Shown: positions 17,241 through 25,587 of the stretch, in pieces
Layout of the letters: each line of letters opens with the position of its first letter
Position numbering within the stretch: the stretch's first letter is position 1
From: Nocardioides sp. WS12
GTDB taxonomy: Bacteria > Actinomycetota > Actinomycetes > Propionibacteriales > Nocardioidaceae
Direction of reading: 5' to 3'
NCBI RefSeq assembly: GCF_014108865.1
Contig: NZ_CP053928.1
Span: 3,968,001 to 4,032,000, forward strand
Length of the DNA stretch: 64,000 nt
Notes under the pieces: model-generated
What the model was told of the DNA's origin: nothing
What the model saw: the letters and a program-made list of their open reading frames with translations, nothing else
The model's database searches: none
Made by a program: the position numbers and the translations under genes

Positions 17241-17624
17241 CTACTCGACGACCGAAGGGCCCGCGATCTCGGCCGGCAGTTCGATGACCGGGCAGTCACG
17301 CCACAGGCGCTCGAGGGCGTAGAACTCGCGCTCCTCGCTGTGCTGCACGTGGATGACGATCTCGCCGAAGTCGAGCAGGACCCAGCGGCCGTCGCGGTGG
17401 CCCTCACGGCGGATCGGCTTGGAACCGAGGTCGCGCAGCTTGTCCTCGATCTCCTCGACGATGGCGCGGACCTGGCGGTCGTTGGCGCCCGAGGCGAGCA
17501 GGAACGCGTCGGTGATGGCGAGCTGCTCGCTGACGTCGAAGGCGAGCTGGTTCGTGGCGAGCTTGTCGGCAGCGGCGAGGGACGCTGCGCGGATGAGTTC
17601 GACGGCGTGGTCGGTGGCGGTCAT
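17241..17624 (-). CDS. rsfS: Ribosomal silencing factor RsfS
   Basis: A 127-residue member of the RsfS/YbeB/Iojap family. It binds protein L14 on the large ribosomal subunit and blocks joining with the small subunit when nutrients fall. The recognisable core is DAFLLASGANDRQVRAIVEE, then GRWVLLDFGEIVIHVQ and REFYALERLW. ATG 17624 overlaps the nadD stop in ATGA, and the gene is in the common order nadD-rsfS-phosphatase. The length is typical. Confidence 0.95.
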   Translation of the reverse strand: MTATDHAVELIRAASLAAADKLATNQLAFDVSEQLAITDAFLLASGANDRQVRAIVEEIEDKLRDLGSKPIRREGHRDGRWVLLDFGEIVIHVQHSEEREFYALERLWRDCPVIELPAEIAGPSVVE

Positions 17625-18268
17625 GAGTCTCCGGACTGAACTTGGTGTGACACGGGACGTGGGTAGAGCCCGTGCTTGGTGATGTATTGCACGACGCCGT
17701 CAGGCACGAGGTACCAGACAGGCTGGCCCCTTCGTTGCCTCTCGCGGCAGTCGGTCGAGGAGATCGCCAGTGCGGGGATCTCCACCATGGTGACGCGCTC
17801 AGACGGAATCTTTGCCAACGTCGCAGGGTCCATCTCTGCGCCCGGGCGGGTACACCCGACGAAATGGGCCAGTTCGAAGAGCTCTTCGGCGTCGCGCCAG
17901 CTGAAGATGTCGGTCAATGCGTCCGAGCCGGTGATGAAGTAGAGATCGGCTTCCGGGCGCTCCTTGCGGAGGTCGCGCAGCGTGTCGATCGTGTACGTCG
18001 GCCCGTCCCGGTCGATGTCGACCCGGCTCACCGTGAACCGCGGATTCGCGGCCGTGGCGATCACCGTCATCAGGTAGCGGTGCTCGGCTGGCGCGACCTC
18101 GCGGTCGGCCTTCTGCCACGGTTGGCCGGTCGGGACGAAGACGACTTCGTCGAGGTCGAACCAGCCCTGGACCTCCGACGCCGCCACGAGGTGGCCGTGG
18201 TGAACGGGGTCGAAGGTGCCGCCCATCACCCCGACCCGGGCGCGGCGTCCGGGCTCGGTGGGCGTCAC
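17621..18268 (-). CDS. nadD: Nicotinate-nucleotide adenylyltransferase
   Basis: A 215-residue enzyme that adenylates nicotinate mononucleotide to deamido-NAD in NAD synthesis. The nucleotide-binding motif GGTFDPVHHGHL is at 16-27 (two catalytic His in the (T/H)xGH pattern), and the C-terminal SSTDCR matches the ISST-x-x-R block. FVPTGQPWQK contacts the substrate. The start is taken as GTG 18268; an internal ATG just before GGTFDP would drop 14 residues. The 54-residue membrane protein gene ends 7 nt upstream. Confidence 0.95.
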   Translation of the reverse strand: MTPTEPGRRARVGVMGGTFDPVHHGHLVAASEVQGWFDLDEVVFVPTGQPWQKADREVAPAEHRYLMTVIATAANPRFTVSRVDIDRDGPTYTIDTLRDLRKERPEADLYFITGSDALTDIFSWRDAEELFELAHFVGCTRPGAEMDPATLAKIPSERVTMVEIPALAISSTDCRERQRRGQPVWYLVPDGVVQYITKHGLYPRPVSHQVQSGDS

Positions 18269-18275
18269 CGGCAGG

Positions 18276-18440
18276 TCAGCTGTGTTCGCGGCCGCCGCCG
18301 AAGGCGACCAGACCGATCAACAGGAGCAGGAGGAGCGCCAGGACGCCGCCACCGATGAGCCACGGGTTGACGGCGGGCTCGCCGTGCTCCTCGGCGGCAC
18401 TGGCAACGACGAGAGCAAGGGTGCTGATCTGGCTGAGCAT
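18276..18440 (-). CDS. Small single-helix membrane protein in front of nadD
   Basis: A 54-residue protein reading MLSQISTLALVVASAAEEHG, then NPWLIGGGVLALLLLLLIGL and a short glycine/charged tail ending in REHS. A hydrophobic start, an AAEEHGEPAVNP loop and one strong membrane helix (about 28-48) are visible. I know similar short proteins before nadD in other actinobacteria, but no function is established to my knowledge. It ends 7 nt before nadD and is probably the first gene of that operon. It is easy to miss because of its size. Confidence 0.7.
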   Translation of the reverse strand: MLSQISTLALVVASAAEEHGEPAVNPWLIGGGVLALLLLLLIGLVAFGGGREHS

Positions 18441-18459
18441 GGCCGGATCCTATCCAATG

Positions 18460-18921
18460 TCAGTGCAGGGCGAAGTCGACGCCCAGGAACAACAGCGTGA
18501 AACGGATCGTGCGACCGATGAAGACCGTCGGAATGAACGCCCACATCGGCATCTTGAGCAGTCCGCCCACCGCGGCCATCACCAGCAGCGGCGGAATGCC
18601 GACCGAGGCCGCCACGAACATCACGAAGATCGCGTACCAGGGGCGGCCCTGCATCCGGGCGACCCACTTCTCGTAGCCGGCCTTCACCTTCGGCGAGGAC
18701 AACTTCTTCTGGGCCCAGGCCGAATCGGCCCCGCGACGGGCCGCTTCGTACCAGACCACCTTGCCGACGGTCGCGCCCGCGCCGGCCGCGATACCCAGCG
18801 CGATCGCGGTCGCCGTACCACCGTCGGCGGCGCCGGCGCCGACGATGTAGACCTCCATCGGGAGGAAGGGAAGCAGGGCCGAGGCAATGCTGAAGGCGAA
18901 GGTCGTCAGCCACAGGATCAT
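18460..18921 (-). CDS. VTT/DedA-like membrane protein (YqaA type)
   Basis: A 153-residue membrane protein with hydrophobic segments at both ends and an amphipathic centre. It resembles the short YqaA-like branch of the VTT/DedA superfamily: SIASALLPFLPMEVYIVGAG at the start, GATVGKVVWYEAARRG as the reentrant G-x-x-x-G/K region and PPLLVMAAVGGLLKMPMW later. Members of the superfamily move or scramble lipids or undecaprenyl phosphate; the role of this branch is not settled. It follows the CDP-alcohol phosphatidyltransferase after 13 nt, so a lipid link is plausible. Confidence 0.65.
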   Translation of the reverse strand: MILWLTTFAFSIASALLPFLPMEVYIVGAGAADGGTATAIALGIAAGAGATVGKVVWYEAARRGADSAWAQKKLSSPKVKAGYEKWVARMQGRPWYAIFVMFVAASVGIPPLLVMAAVGGLLKMPMWAFIPTVFIGRTIRFTLLFLGVDFALH

Positions 18922-18934
18922 GCCGGCCCCCGCG

Positions 18935-19585
18935 TCACTGGTCCGCGACCTGCTCGCGCGCGGGAATCGGAACCCCGAGCTTCAACAGCCAGCCCAGCGA
19001 AACGCACTTCAGGACCAGCAGGGCCACCGCGATCACGATGCCGAGCCACACCCAGCCGGTCACGAGCAGGATCACCGCGAAGGCGCCGGAGTTGGCGGCC
19101 TTCCCGATCCGCGACCAGTTCCAGAGGTAGATCCGGCGGTCGACGACGTGGAAGTAGTTGGGACTGCGAATCGGCCAGGCGAGGAACGCCAGCGAGAGGT
19201 ACATGTCGATCACCATGAACTCGAACAGGTAGATCGCGATCGGGATCCCGATCCACGTCATCGGTTCGTCGCTGAGGTAGCCGGTCGGCTCGAGCCAGAT
19301 CAGCCCGACGTACAGCGCACCGCAACTGAGGCGGTCGCACATCATGTCGACGACCGCACCCATCCGGGTCTCGCAGTCGAACCAGCGCGCCCACTCGCCA
19401 TCGATGCTGTCGCCCACCCAGTAGACGACGAGTCCGACGACGATCAGCGTGAGGCTTTCGTCGTACGCCGCCCAAACGGCAATGGCCAGGGTGATGACCG
19501 TCCGGATGAACGTGATGATGGTGGCTCCGGTGAAGAGCCTTTCAACGGACGGATCCGCGTAGATCCGGTCCGGGGAGCCTGCCAT
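18935..19585 (-). CDS. CDP-alcohol phosphatidyltransferase family protein
   Basis: A 216-residue membrane enzyme. The catalytic signature D-x2-D-G-x2-A-R-x8-G-x3-D-x3-D is complete in DSIDGEWARWFD followed by RMGAVVDMMCD. Such enzymes exchange CMP of a CDP-alcohol for a second alcohol to make phospholipids; the acceptor (for example inositol phosphate or glycerophosphate) cannot be told. ATG 19585 gives MAGSPDRIYADPSVERLF; a GTG start at 19627 would add 14 residues without any hydrophobic feature. It forms an operon with the DedA-like gene downstream. Confidence 0.82.
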   Translation of the reverse strand: MAGSPDRIYADPSVERLFTGATIITFIRTVITLAIAVWAAYDESLTLIVVGLVVYWVGDSIDGEWARWFDCETRMGAVVDMMCDRLSCGALYVGLIWLEPTGYLSDEPMTWIGIPIAIYLFEFMVIDMYLSLAFLAWPIRSPNYFHVVDRRIYLWNWSRIGKAANSGAFAVILLVTGWVWLGIVIAVALLVLKCVSLGWLLKLGVPIPAREQVADQ

Positions 19586-19685
19586 GTCGCGAAACCTACC
19601 GCGCGCCCGAAGAACGTCCGACGACACACCCCCAGTAGTTCCCGGGATTCATCGACCGTCCACCTCCGTTGCCTAGCGTCGCAAC

Positions 19686-20606
19686 GTGATCTGGCTGGCT
19701 GTCGTCTTCGCGCTCGCGAGCGCTGCGACCACCGCGGTGTCGACCTCGACCCAGCACCTCGCCACCGGAAAGGCACCCTCCGGCACCGGCGCGACAGGCC
19801 TCATGCGGTTCCTCGTACGACGACCCGAATGGCTGCTCGCCCTTGCCCTGGGGCCGGTCGGCTTCACCTTCCACGTGCTGGCGCTCGACAACGGGCCGAT
19901 CGCCATCGTGCAACCGATCGCCATCATGGGCATCGTCTTCGCCGTCCCGATCCGGGCCGCCCTCGCACGAACCTGGCCAGCGCGCGCCGAACTCGGCGCC
20001 GTGGCCGTGACGGCGCTCGCCATCGCCGTACTGCTCCTCGCCTCCGACGTCCGTCAGACCGCCAGCGGGCCGGACCCCTTCACCCTGCTGGTCGCGTCCT
20101 GCGCGTGCGGGATGGCCGCTCTCGCGGCCCTGGTGATCGCCGGAGCCCTCACCCGACCGGTGCCCCGGGCCTTCGTGCTGGGCTGCGCATCGGGCGTTCT
20201 CTTCGGCCTCATGGCCGTCCTGATCGAGGCCTGCCAACTGCACCGCGACGAACACGGCTGGGTCGGACTCGCCGCCACCTGGCTCCCCTACGCCCTCGTC
20301 GCGGCCGGCCTCGGCGGCATCTCCGTCAATCAGCTCGCCTACCGTTCGGCCCGGCTGTCCGCCTCGATGCCGGTCCTGAACGTCGTGAACTGTCTGCTCA
20401 CCCTCGGATTCGCCCACGTCGTCTTCCGCGAGGTCCCCGCTCACACCCCGGGGTCGGCTCTGACGTCCCTTGCGGCACTGCTGGCGATGGCGTGGGGCCT
20501 GTGGCGCCTGGCACGCCTGGAGGAGCTAGCGGGTGTGCCCGTCGCCGATGACGACGTACTTGGTCGACGTCATCTCGGGCAGCCCCATCGGACCGCGCGC
20601 GTGTAG
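19686..20606 (+). CDS. DMT-superfamily transporter
   Basis: A 306-residue protein with about nine or ten membrane helices and an internal two-fold repeat, typical of the drug/metabolite transporter superfamily. Phrases such as LALDNGPIAIVQPIAIMGIVFAVP and, in the second half, the run ending PVLNVVNCLLTLGFAHVVF correspond to the paired EamA-like or NIPA-like repeats. The solute is unknown. The last 81 bases overlap the 3' end of proA on the other strand, so the hydrophilic tail after WRLARLEELAG is read antisense to proA. The start GTG 19686 is divergent from the CDP-alcohol gene. Confidence 0.72.
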   Translation: MIWLAVVFALASAATTAVSTSTQHLATGKAPSGTGATGLMRFLVRRPEWLLALALGPVGFTFHVLALDNGPIAIVQPIAIMGIVFAVPIRAALARTWPARAELGAVAVTALAIAVLLLASDVRQTASGPDPFTLLVASCACGMAALAALVIAGALTRPVPRAFVLGCASGVLFGLMAVLIEACQLHRDEHGWVGLAATWLPYALVAAGLGGISVNQLAYRSARLSASMPVLNVVNCLLTLGFAHVVFREVPAHTPGSALTSLAALLAMAWGLWRLARLEELAGVPVADDDVLGRRHLGQPHRTARV

Positions 20607-21794
20607 CTTCTGCGTGCTGATGCCGATCTCGGCCCCGAAGCCGAACTCGCCGCCATCGGTGAAACGGGTGGATGCGTTGACCAGCACCGCAGCCGAGTCG
20701 ACCTCCGCCACGAACCGGCGTGCAGCGCCCTGGTCCTCGGTGACGATCGCGTCCGTGTGACCGCTGGACCAGGTCTGGATGTGCTCGAGGGCGGCGTCCA
20801 GGTCGGGTACGACGCGGGCGGCGATGTCGAGCGACAGGTACTCGGTGCTCCAGTCGGCGTCGGTGGCCGGGAGGACTCCGTCGTGGGCCGCGAACGCGTC
20901 GTCGCCGTGCAGGACGACGCCGGCAGCCTGGAGCGCAGCGACCACGCGCGGCAGGAAGTCGGCGGCCACGTCGGCGTGGACCAGCAGCGACTCGGCGGCG
21001 TTGCAGACGCTGGTGCGGTGCGTCTTGGAGTTCAGGACGATCGACAGCGCCTTCTCGAGGTCGGCGGCCGCGTCGACGTACACGTGGCAGTTGCCGACGC
21101 CCGTCTCGATGACCGGCACGGTCGACTCGTTCACCACCGACTGGATCAGGCCGGCACCCCCACGCGGGATGAGGACGTCCACCAGGCCGCGCGCCCGCAT
21201 CAGCGCCTTGACGCTGTCGTGGGTGTCACCCGGGACCAGCTGGATGACGTCGGGGTCGAGCCCCGAGGCCTCGACCGCGTCCCGGAGCACCGCCACGATG
21301 GCGGCGTTGCTCGACCGAGCCGAGGAACTGCCGCGCAACAGCACGGCGTTGCCGGACTTCAGGCAGATGCCGGCCGCGTCCGCGGTGACATTGGGCCGGG
21401 CCTCGTAGATCATGCCGACGACACCGAACGGCACCCGGATCTGGCGCAACTCGAGCCCGTTGGCGAGCACCCCACCGCGCACCACCTCGCCGACGGGGTC
21501 GGCCAGGCCGGCGACGTCACGCAGGCCCTGGGCCATGTCGGCCAGGCGCGCGTCGGTGAGTCGCAGGCGGTCGATGATGTTGTCCGGCGTACCGCCCTCG
21601 ACCGCCCGAGCGACGTCCTCCGCGTTGGCCGTGAGGATCTCCCCGGACCGCGACAGGAGCGCGTCGGCCATGGCCTGCAACGCGGCGTCCTTGGCCGCCC
21701 TGGTGGCGAGTGCCAGCCCTCGGCTGGCAACGCGCGAACGCTGGGCCGCGCTGATGACCGACAACCGGCCGGGGACTTCGGGAGTACTGCTCAC
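20526..21794 (-). CDS. proA: Gamma-glutamyl phosphate reductase
   Basis: A 422-residue NADPH-dependent enzyme that reduces glutamate 5-phosphate to the semialdehyde in proline synthesis. The catalytic cysteine is C264 in HRTSVCNAAES. VPFGVVGMIYEARPNVTADA, VLLRGSSSA and GAEIGISTQKLHARGPMGLPE are hallmark ProA segments, and the length is standard. No proB is adjacent. It converges with and overlaps the DMT transporter gene, and is separated from the upstream PLD-like gene by the terminator at 21805-21847, so it must have its own promoter within about 12 nt or in the hairpin region. Confidence 0.96.
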   Translation of the reverse strand: MSSTPEVPGRLSVISAAQRSRVASRGLALATRAAKDAALQAMADALLSRSGEILTANAEDVARAVEGGTPDNIIDRLRLTDARLADMAQGLRDVAGLADPVGEVVRGGVLANGLELRQIRVPFGVVGMIYEARPNVTADAAGICLKSGNAVLLRGSSSARSSNAAIVAVLRDAVEASGLDPDVIQLVPGDTHDSVKALMRARGLVDVLIPRGGAGLIQSVVNESTVPVIETGVGNCHVYVDAAADLEKALSIVLNSKTHRTSVCNAAESLLVHADVAADFLPRVVAALQAAGVVLHGDDAFAAHDGVLPATDADWSTEYLSLDIAARVVPDLDAALEHIQTWSSGHTDAIVTEDQGAARRFVAEVDSAAVLVNASTRFTDGGEFGFGAEIGISTQKLHARGPMGLPEMTSTKYVVIGDGHTR

Positions 21795-21804
21795 TGGAAG
21801 AGAT

Positions 21805-21847
21805 TAGGGCCTGAGACGCCGTCACACGGACGGCGTCTCAGGCCCTA
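21805..21847 (-). terminator. Terminator of the PLD-like gene
   Basis: Two perfect 19-nt arms (21805-21823 and 21829-21847, core AGGGCCTGAGACGCCGTC) enclose a 5-nt loop. The structure lies 15 nt beyond the stop of the PLD-like gene and 10 nt before the proA start. Reading on the minus strand it is followed by TAATCTCTTCC, a moderately U-rich tail. Confidence 0.85.
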
Positions 21848-21862
21848 TCGAAGTGTCGAGCG

Positions 21863-23143
21863 TCAGGCGCAGGGACGACGCTTCGGCTCGATGCCGGTCC
21901 GGTGCGTGACGTTGCGGTTGTCCCACATCGCGCGCCAACGGAGGTTGTAGGTCCTGAGCACGGCCGGGTCGTGGATCTCGTAGGTGACCTCGTCGCTACC
22001 GAGTGCGGGCGCCGACCAGTTCTCCGAGCCGGTGAAGACGACCTTGTCGGCGCGGCCGCGGAAGGTGCCGTCGATCGTCATCACCTTCAGGTGGGAGTAG
22101 CACCGCGTTCCGTAGACCTGCTTCTCGCCACCGGTCGAGAGCTTCATCCCGAAGTCCCAGTCGGCAGCCTTCACGCTGATGCGGGAGCCCTTGAGGATCC
22201 GGACGACTTCCTTGCTGATGACCGAACCGATCACCGCGACCGTGCAGCCCTCGCGCTTGCGCGCGGCGACGGCCTTCGCGATCCGGTTCCCGCGCGTGCC
22301 GTACCAGGCGTACATCGCGATCCGGACCACGGTCTTGCCGCTGGCACCGTAGCCGGGCTTGGTCCGGCAGTGGATCTGGCGCACGCGGTCGAGCACGGCA
22401 TCTCCGGAGCTCGTGAACCGCACGCTCTCGCGCGGGGCCGACAGGCGCTGGTAGAACACGCCGAGGGTCTCGGTGCGGTAGGTGACTCGTCGGGGCGACA
22501 CGGCCCGGTCGAACTTCAACTGGTTGAAGATCGCCAGGAAGCTTCGGTACAGGTCGTGGTTGCCGTAGACGGTGTAGGCGTCGTTCCACTGTCCGCGAAC
22601 GGCGCCACCGCTGAGGTTGGCCGAGCTGTTGATGACCACACTGGTGGCCGCACCCGCCCGGCTGAACGTGTACGTCTTCATGTGCATGTTGCCGCCACGC
22701 GAACCGTTGCGGCACGCCTTGCGGCAGATGATCAGGAAGCTCTTGGCCCTCGGGTTCTTGCCGAACTTGGCCTGCAGGCCCTTCTCCACCGGGCCGATGA
22801 GGTTCGCGTTGACAACGATCTGGACGTTGACCCCGCGGTCCTTCGCCGCCTTCAGCAGGGTGGCGGTGTCGCTGCGGTCGATGTTGTACGAAGCGAACCG
22901 GATCGTCGCACCAGGCGGCGTGTTGCGGATGCCGTCGTGCACGCGCTTCAGGATCGCCGTACGACCCTCGTAGGTGCCGTTCGGCGTGTTGAAGACCGGA
23001 CCGACGGGCGGGAGCCAGGTGGGGACGGAGGCGGCCGTCGCAGATGCGACCGACGCTTCGGGCGCGGCGCTGGCGCCCGCCACCTGCCCCGAGCCTGTGA
23101 GCAGGCCGAGCACGAGGAGGGAAGCTGCAGCAACGATCTTCAT
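21863..23143 (-). CDS. Secreted phospholipase D-like protein
   Basis: A 426-residue exported protein with a signal peptide (MKIVAAASLLVLGLLTGSG...). It carries two HKD-type active-site halves. The first is NMHMKTYTFSRAG with VINSSANLSGG (H-x-K-x-x-x-x then N/S). The second is CYSHLKVMTIDGTFRG with VVFTGSENWSA. The aspartate of the first motif is missing or shifted, so it may cut an unusual phosphodiester or be weak. PLD-family enzymes act on phospholipids or nucleic acids outside the cell. ATG 23143 is followed at once by the signal sequence. Confidence 0.8.
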   Translation of the reverse strand: MKIVAAASLLVLGLLTGSGQVAGASAAPEASVASATAASVPTWLPPVGPVFNTPNGTYEGRTAILKRVHDGIRNTPPGATIRFASYNIDRSDTATLLKAAKDRGVNVQIVVNANLIGPVEKGLQAKFGKNPRAKSFLIICRKACRNGSRGGNMHMKTYTFSRAGAATSVVINSSANLSGGAVRGQWNDAYTVYGNHDLYRSFLAIFNQLKFDRAVSPRRVTYRTETLGVFYQRLSAPRESVRFTSSGDAVLDRVRQIHCRTKPGYGASGKTVVRIAMYAWYGTRGNRIAKAVAARKREGCTVAVIGSVISKEVVRILKGSRISVKAADWDFGMKLSTGGEKQVYGTRCYSHLKVMTIDGTFRGRADKVVFTGSENWSAPALGSDEVTYEIHDPAVLRTYNLRWRAMWDNRNVTHRTGIEPKRRPCA

Positions 23144-23210
23144 GGAGAGAACCCTAACCGAGAAGTTTTACAGGCGTGGTCATACGCGGCCATACAAACC
23201 GCCGGACAAA

Positions 23211-23248
23211 ACCGAAGGACGCCGCACCAAAGTACGACGTCCCTCGGT
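23211..23248 (-). terminator. Terminator of the etf operon
   Basis: On the minus strand ACCGAGGGACG pairs with CGTCCTTCGGT (one G-U pair) around a 16-nt loop and is followed by TTTTGTCC. It starts 14 nt after the etfA stop, so it is a conventional intrinsic terminator for etfBA. Confidence 0.8.
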
Positions 23249-23261
23249 CGAAACGAAACTG

Positions 23262-24224
23262 TCAGCCCTTGCGCTTGACGATCTCGGCGGTCACGGCGGG
23301 CAGCACGGAGTGCAGGTCCCCCACGACGCCGAAGTCGACGAGCTCGAAGATCGGGGCTTCTTCGTCCTTGTTGACGGCGATGATCGTCTTCGACGTCTGC
23401 ATGCCGGCGCGGTGCTGGATCGCACCGGAAATGCCGTTCGCGACGTACAACTGCGGCGAGACGACCTTGCCGGTCTGGCCGACCTGGAAGGCGTGCGGCT
23501 TCCAGCCGGAGTCGACGGCGGCACGCGAGGCGCCCACGGCTGCGCCGAGTGCGTCGGCGAGGCCCTCGACCGCGGTGAAGTCGCCGCCGGTGCCACGACC
23601 ACCGGAGACCACGATCGCGGCCTCGGTGAGCTCGGGACGACCGGTGGCCTGACGCGGCTGCGAGGCCACGATCTGGGCGGTCTTGGCGGCGTCGGAGATC
23701 GTCGCAGCGAACTGCTCGACAGCGCCGGCGCCGGCACCCTCTTCAGGAGCGGCAGCGTTGGGCTTGACCGCGATGATCGGCGTGCCCTTGACGACCTTGG
23801 CCTCGACGGTGAAGTTACCGGCGAAGACGGACTGGGTCGTGACGATGTCGTCACCGTTGACCTGGACGTCCACGGCGTCGGTGATCAGGCCCGAGGAGAG
23901 CTTGATCGCGAGGCGACCGGCGATCTCCTTGCCCTCGGCCGAGGCCGGGATCAGGATCGCGGCGGGCGAGGACGCAGCAGCGATCTGCTCGAGCACCTCG
24001 GCCTTGGGGGCCACCAGGTAGCCCTTGATCTCCGCGTCGTCGACGACGTAGACCTTGTCTGCGCCGTAGGCCTTGACGGCGTCAGCAGCGGCAGCGGCCT
24101 GGTCGGCCCCACCAATGAAGACGGCCGACGGGGAGCCGATCCGCTTGGCGATCGCCAGCAGCTCGTACGTGGGCTTCTTGACAGCACCGTCGACGTGGTC
24201 GACGAGAACGAGAACTTCAGACAT
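23262..24224 (-). CDS. etfA: Electron transfer flavoprotein alpha subunit
   Basis: A 320-residue subunit that, with EtfB, carries electrons from acyl-CoA dehydrogenases to the quinone pool through FAD. The C-terminal FAD domain is clear: GGRGTGGDFTAVEGLADALG, AVDSGWKPHAFQVGQTGK and GISGAIQHRAGMQTSKTIIA, ending in NKDEEAPIFELVDFGVVGD. The N-terminal half MSEVLVLVDHVDG is the variable domain. The gene follows etfB after 12 nt and ends at a terminator. A nearby enoyl-CoA hydratase supports a fatty-acid oxidation setting. Confidence 0.96.
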   Translation of the reverse strand: MSEVLVLVDHVDGAVKKPTYELLAIAKRIGSPSAVFIGGADQAAAAADAVKAYGADKVYVVDDAEIKGYLVAPKAEVLEQIAAASSPAAILIPASAEGKEIAGRLAIKLSSGLITDAVDVQVNGDDIVTTQSVFAGNFTVEAKVVKGTPIIAVKPNAAAPEEGAGAGAVEQFAATISDAAKTAQIVASQPRQATGRPELTEAAIVVSGGRGTGGDFTAVEGLADALGAAVGASRAAVDSGWKPHAFQVGQTGKVVSPQLYVANGISGAIQHRAGMQTSKTIIAVNKDEEAPIFELVDFGVVGDLHSVLPAVTAEIVKRKG

Positions 24225-24236
24225 GGCTCAGGCTCC

Positions 24237-25037
24237 TCAGATGAACTTCTTGGACGCAAGGAACTCGACCAGCGCCGTGGCGCCCGATCCGTCCTCGTCC
24301 TTGACGATCTCGCCGGCGGTGCGCGCCGGGCGTTCGGTCACGGTCTCGACCTTGGTCCAGGCAGCGTCGATGCCGACCTCGGAAGCGTCCACGCCGATGT
24401 CGGCAAGAGTGAGCGCCTCGAGGGGCTTCTTCTTCGCAGCCATGATGCCCTTGAAGGACGGGTAGCGCGCCTCGCCCGACTGGTCGGTGACCGAGAGGAC
24501 CAGCGGCAGCGTGCCGCCGACGACCTCGGTCGCGGAGTCACCGTCACGCTTGATGCGGACCTGGTCGCCCTGCGACTCGACGACGGCGGCGAGGGTGACC
24601 TGCGGGAGGCCGAGGCGCTCGGCGAGCATCGCCGGCACCACGCTCAGGCCGGCGTCGGTCGACGCGAGGCCACCGATGATGAGCTCGGGAACACCGATCT
24701 TCTCGATCGCCTTGGCGAGCACCAGCGACGTGGCGATGGCATCCGAACCGGCGATGGCGTCGTCCTGCACGTGGACGGCCTTGTCGGCGCCCATCTGCAG
24801 CGCCTTACGCACGGCGGCCTCAGCGGCGGCGGGACCCACGGTCAGCGCGGTGACGGTGATCTCCTCGTCGGGGCGCTTCTCCTTGATCTGGAGAGCCTGC
24901 TCGACGGCGTACTCGTCGAGCTCCGAGAGGAGACCGTCGACGCCGACGCGGTCAACAGTGTTGTCCGCCTCGAACTTCCGGTCGCCCGTCGCGTCGGGAA
25001 CGTACTTCACAAGAACGACAATGTTGGAGAGAGTCAT
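24237..25037 (-). CDS. etfB: Electron transfer flavoprotein beta subunit
   Basis: A 266-residue subunit that binds AMP and partners with EtfA. It begins NIVVLVKYVPDATGDRKFE, with the family block NTVDRVGVDGLLSELDEYAV. The EtfB signature is in the region reading GDSATEVVGGTLPLVLSVTD and YPSFKGIMAAKKKPLEALTL (the K-x-K/R-P patch). ATG 25037 is used. The 172 nt upstream hold no gene and must contain the etf promoter. Confidence 0.96.
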   Translation of the reverse strand: MTLSNIVVLVKYVPDATGDRKFEADNTVDRVGVDGLLSELDEYAVEQALQIKEKRPDEEITVTALTVGPAAAEAAVRKALQMGADKAVHVQDDAIAGSDAIATSLVLAKAIEKIGVPELIIGGLASTDAGLSVVPAMLAERLGLPQVTLAAVVESQGDQVRIKRDGDSATEVVGGTLPLVLSVTDQSGEARYPSFKGIMAAKKKPLEALTLADIGVDASEVGIDAAWTKVETVTERPARTAGEIVKDEDGSGATALVEFLASKKFI

Positions 25038-25189
25038 GGTTGTGGCCGGACCGGCCCCTTCCTGTGCAACGAGCCCCGCGCCGTAGTTGGCGCAGGGAAC
25101 AACTGTGTGGTCCTGTTCAGGACAGCGTTCGGCAGGCTACCGTCCGGTACCCCGCCGCGGAAACCGCATGGCAGTGGACTACCTCACAT

Positions 25190-25217
25190 GTCCCTGACCC
25201 AAGTGGCGGTCAGGGAC
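25190..25217 (-). terminator. Hairpin over the stop codon of the small membrane gene
   Basis: GTCCCTGACC and GGTCAGGGAC form a perfect 10-bp stem with an 8-nt loop. The inner stem contains the stop codon (TGA, 25212-25210) of the minus-strand gene. There is no T-tract. It separates that gene from the etf promoter region. Confidence 0.65.
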
Positions 25218-25587
25218 GAACGATCCGCTCGACGAGCCGCCCAGCGACGAGGTAGACGACCGCGGCGATCCCGTAATTGAACAGCGCCGTCTTGACCAGG
25301 TCGTTCTTGCCCGTGAACTCCTTGACCGGGTTGTCCAGGTCGAAGAATCCGAGATCGAAGGCATTGGCCAGGTCACGCACGATCTTGACCAGGTCGTTGT
25401 TGGCGTTGGCTTCGAGCGCGAACGTGAAGGCAGCGGCAGCGAGGATCAGGGCGAGGGTCACGCAGACCCCCCAGATCACCCGCGCTCCGAGATCCCGCCA
25501 GCGGGCCGCCGTCAACGCGCGGCTCGACGATGCCGGGTCGACGGTCGCCGCCCCGGTCCCCTCGATGTCGTCCGACATGTCGCTCAC
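25210..25587 (-). CDS. Hypothetical membrane protein
   Basis: A 125-residue protein I do not recognise. An acidic N-terminus (MSDMSDDIEGT) is followed by one membrane helix at about 35-58, a soluble stretch with NNDLVKIVRDLANAFDLGFF and a second helix near the C-terminus (about 102-118). The GTG at 25587 overlaps the stop of the enoyl-CoA hydratase gene in GTGA; ATG 25578 is an alternative. It is transcribed with that gene and ends in a hairpin. Confidence 0.6.
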   Translation of the reverse strand: MSDMSDDIEGTGAATVDPASSSRALTAARWRDLGARVIWGVCVTLALILAAAAFTFALEANANNDLVKIVRDLANAFDLGFFDLDNPVKEFTGKNDLVKTALFNYGIAAVVYLVAGRLVERIVRP

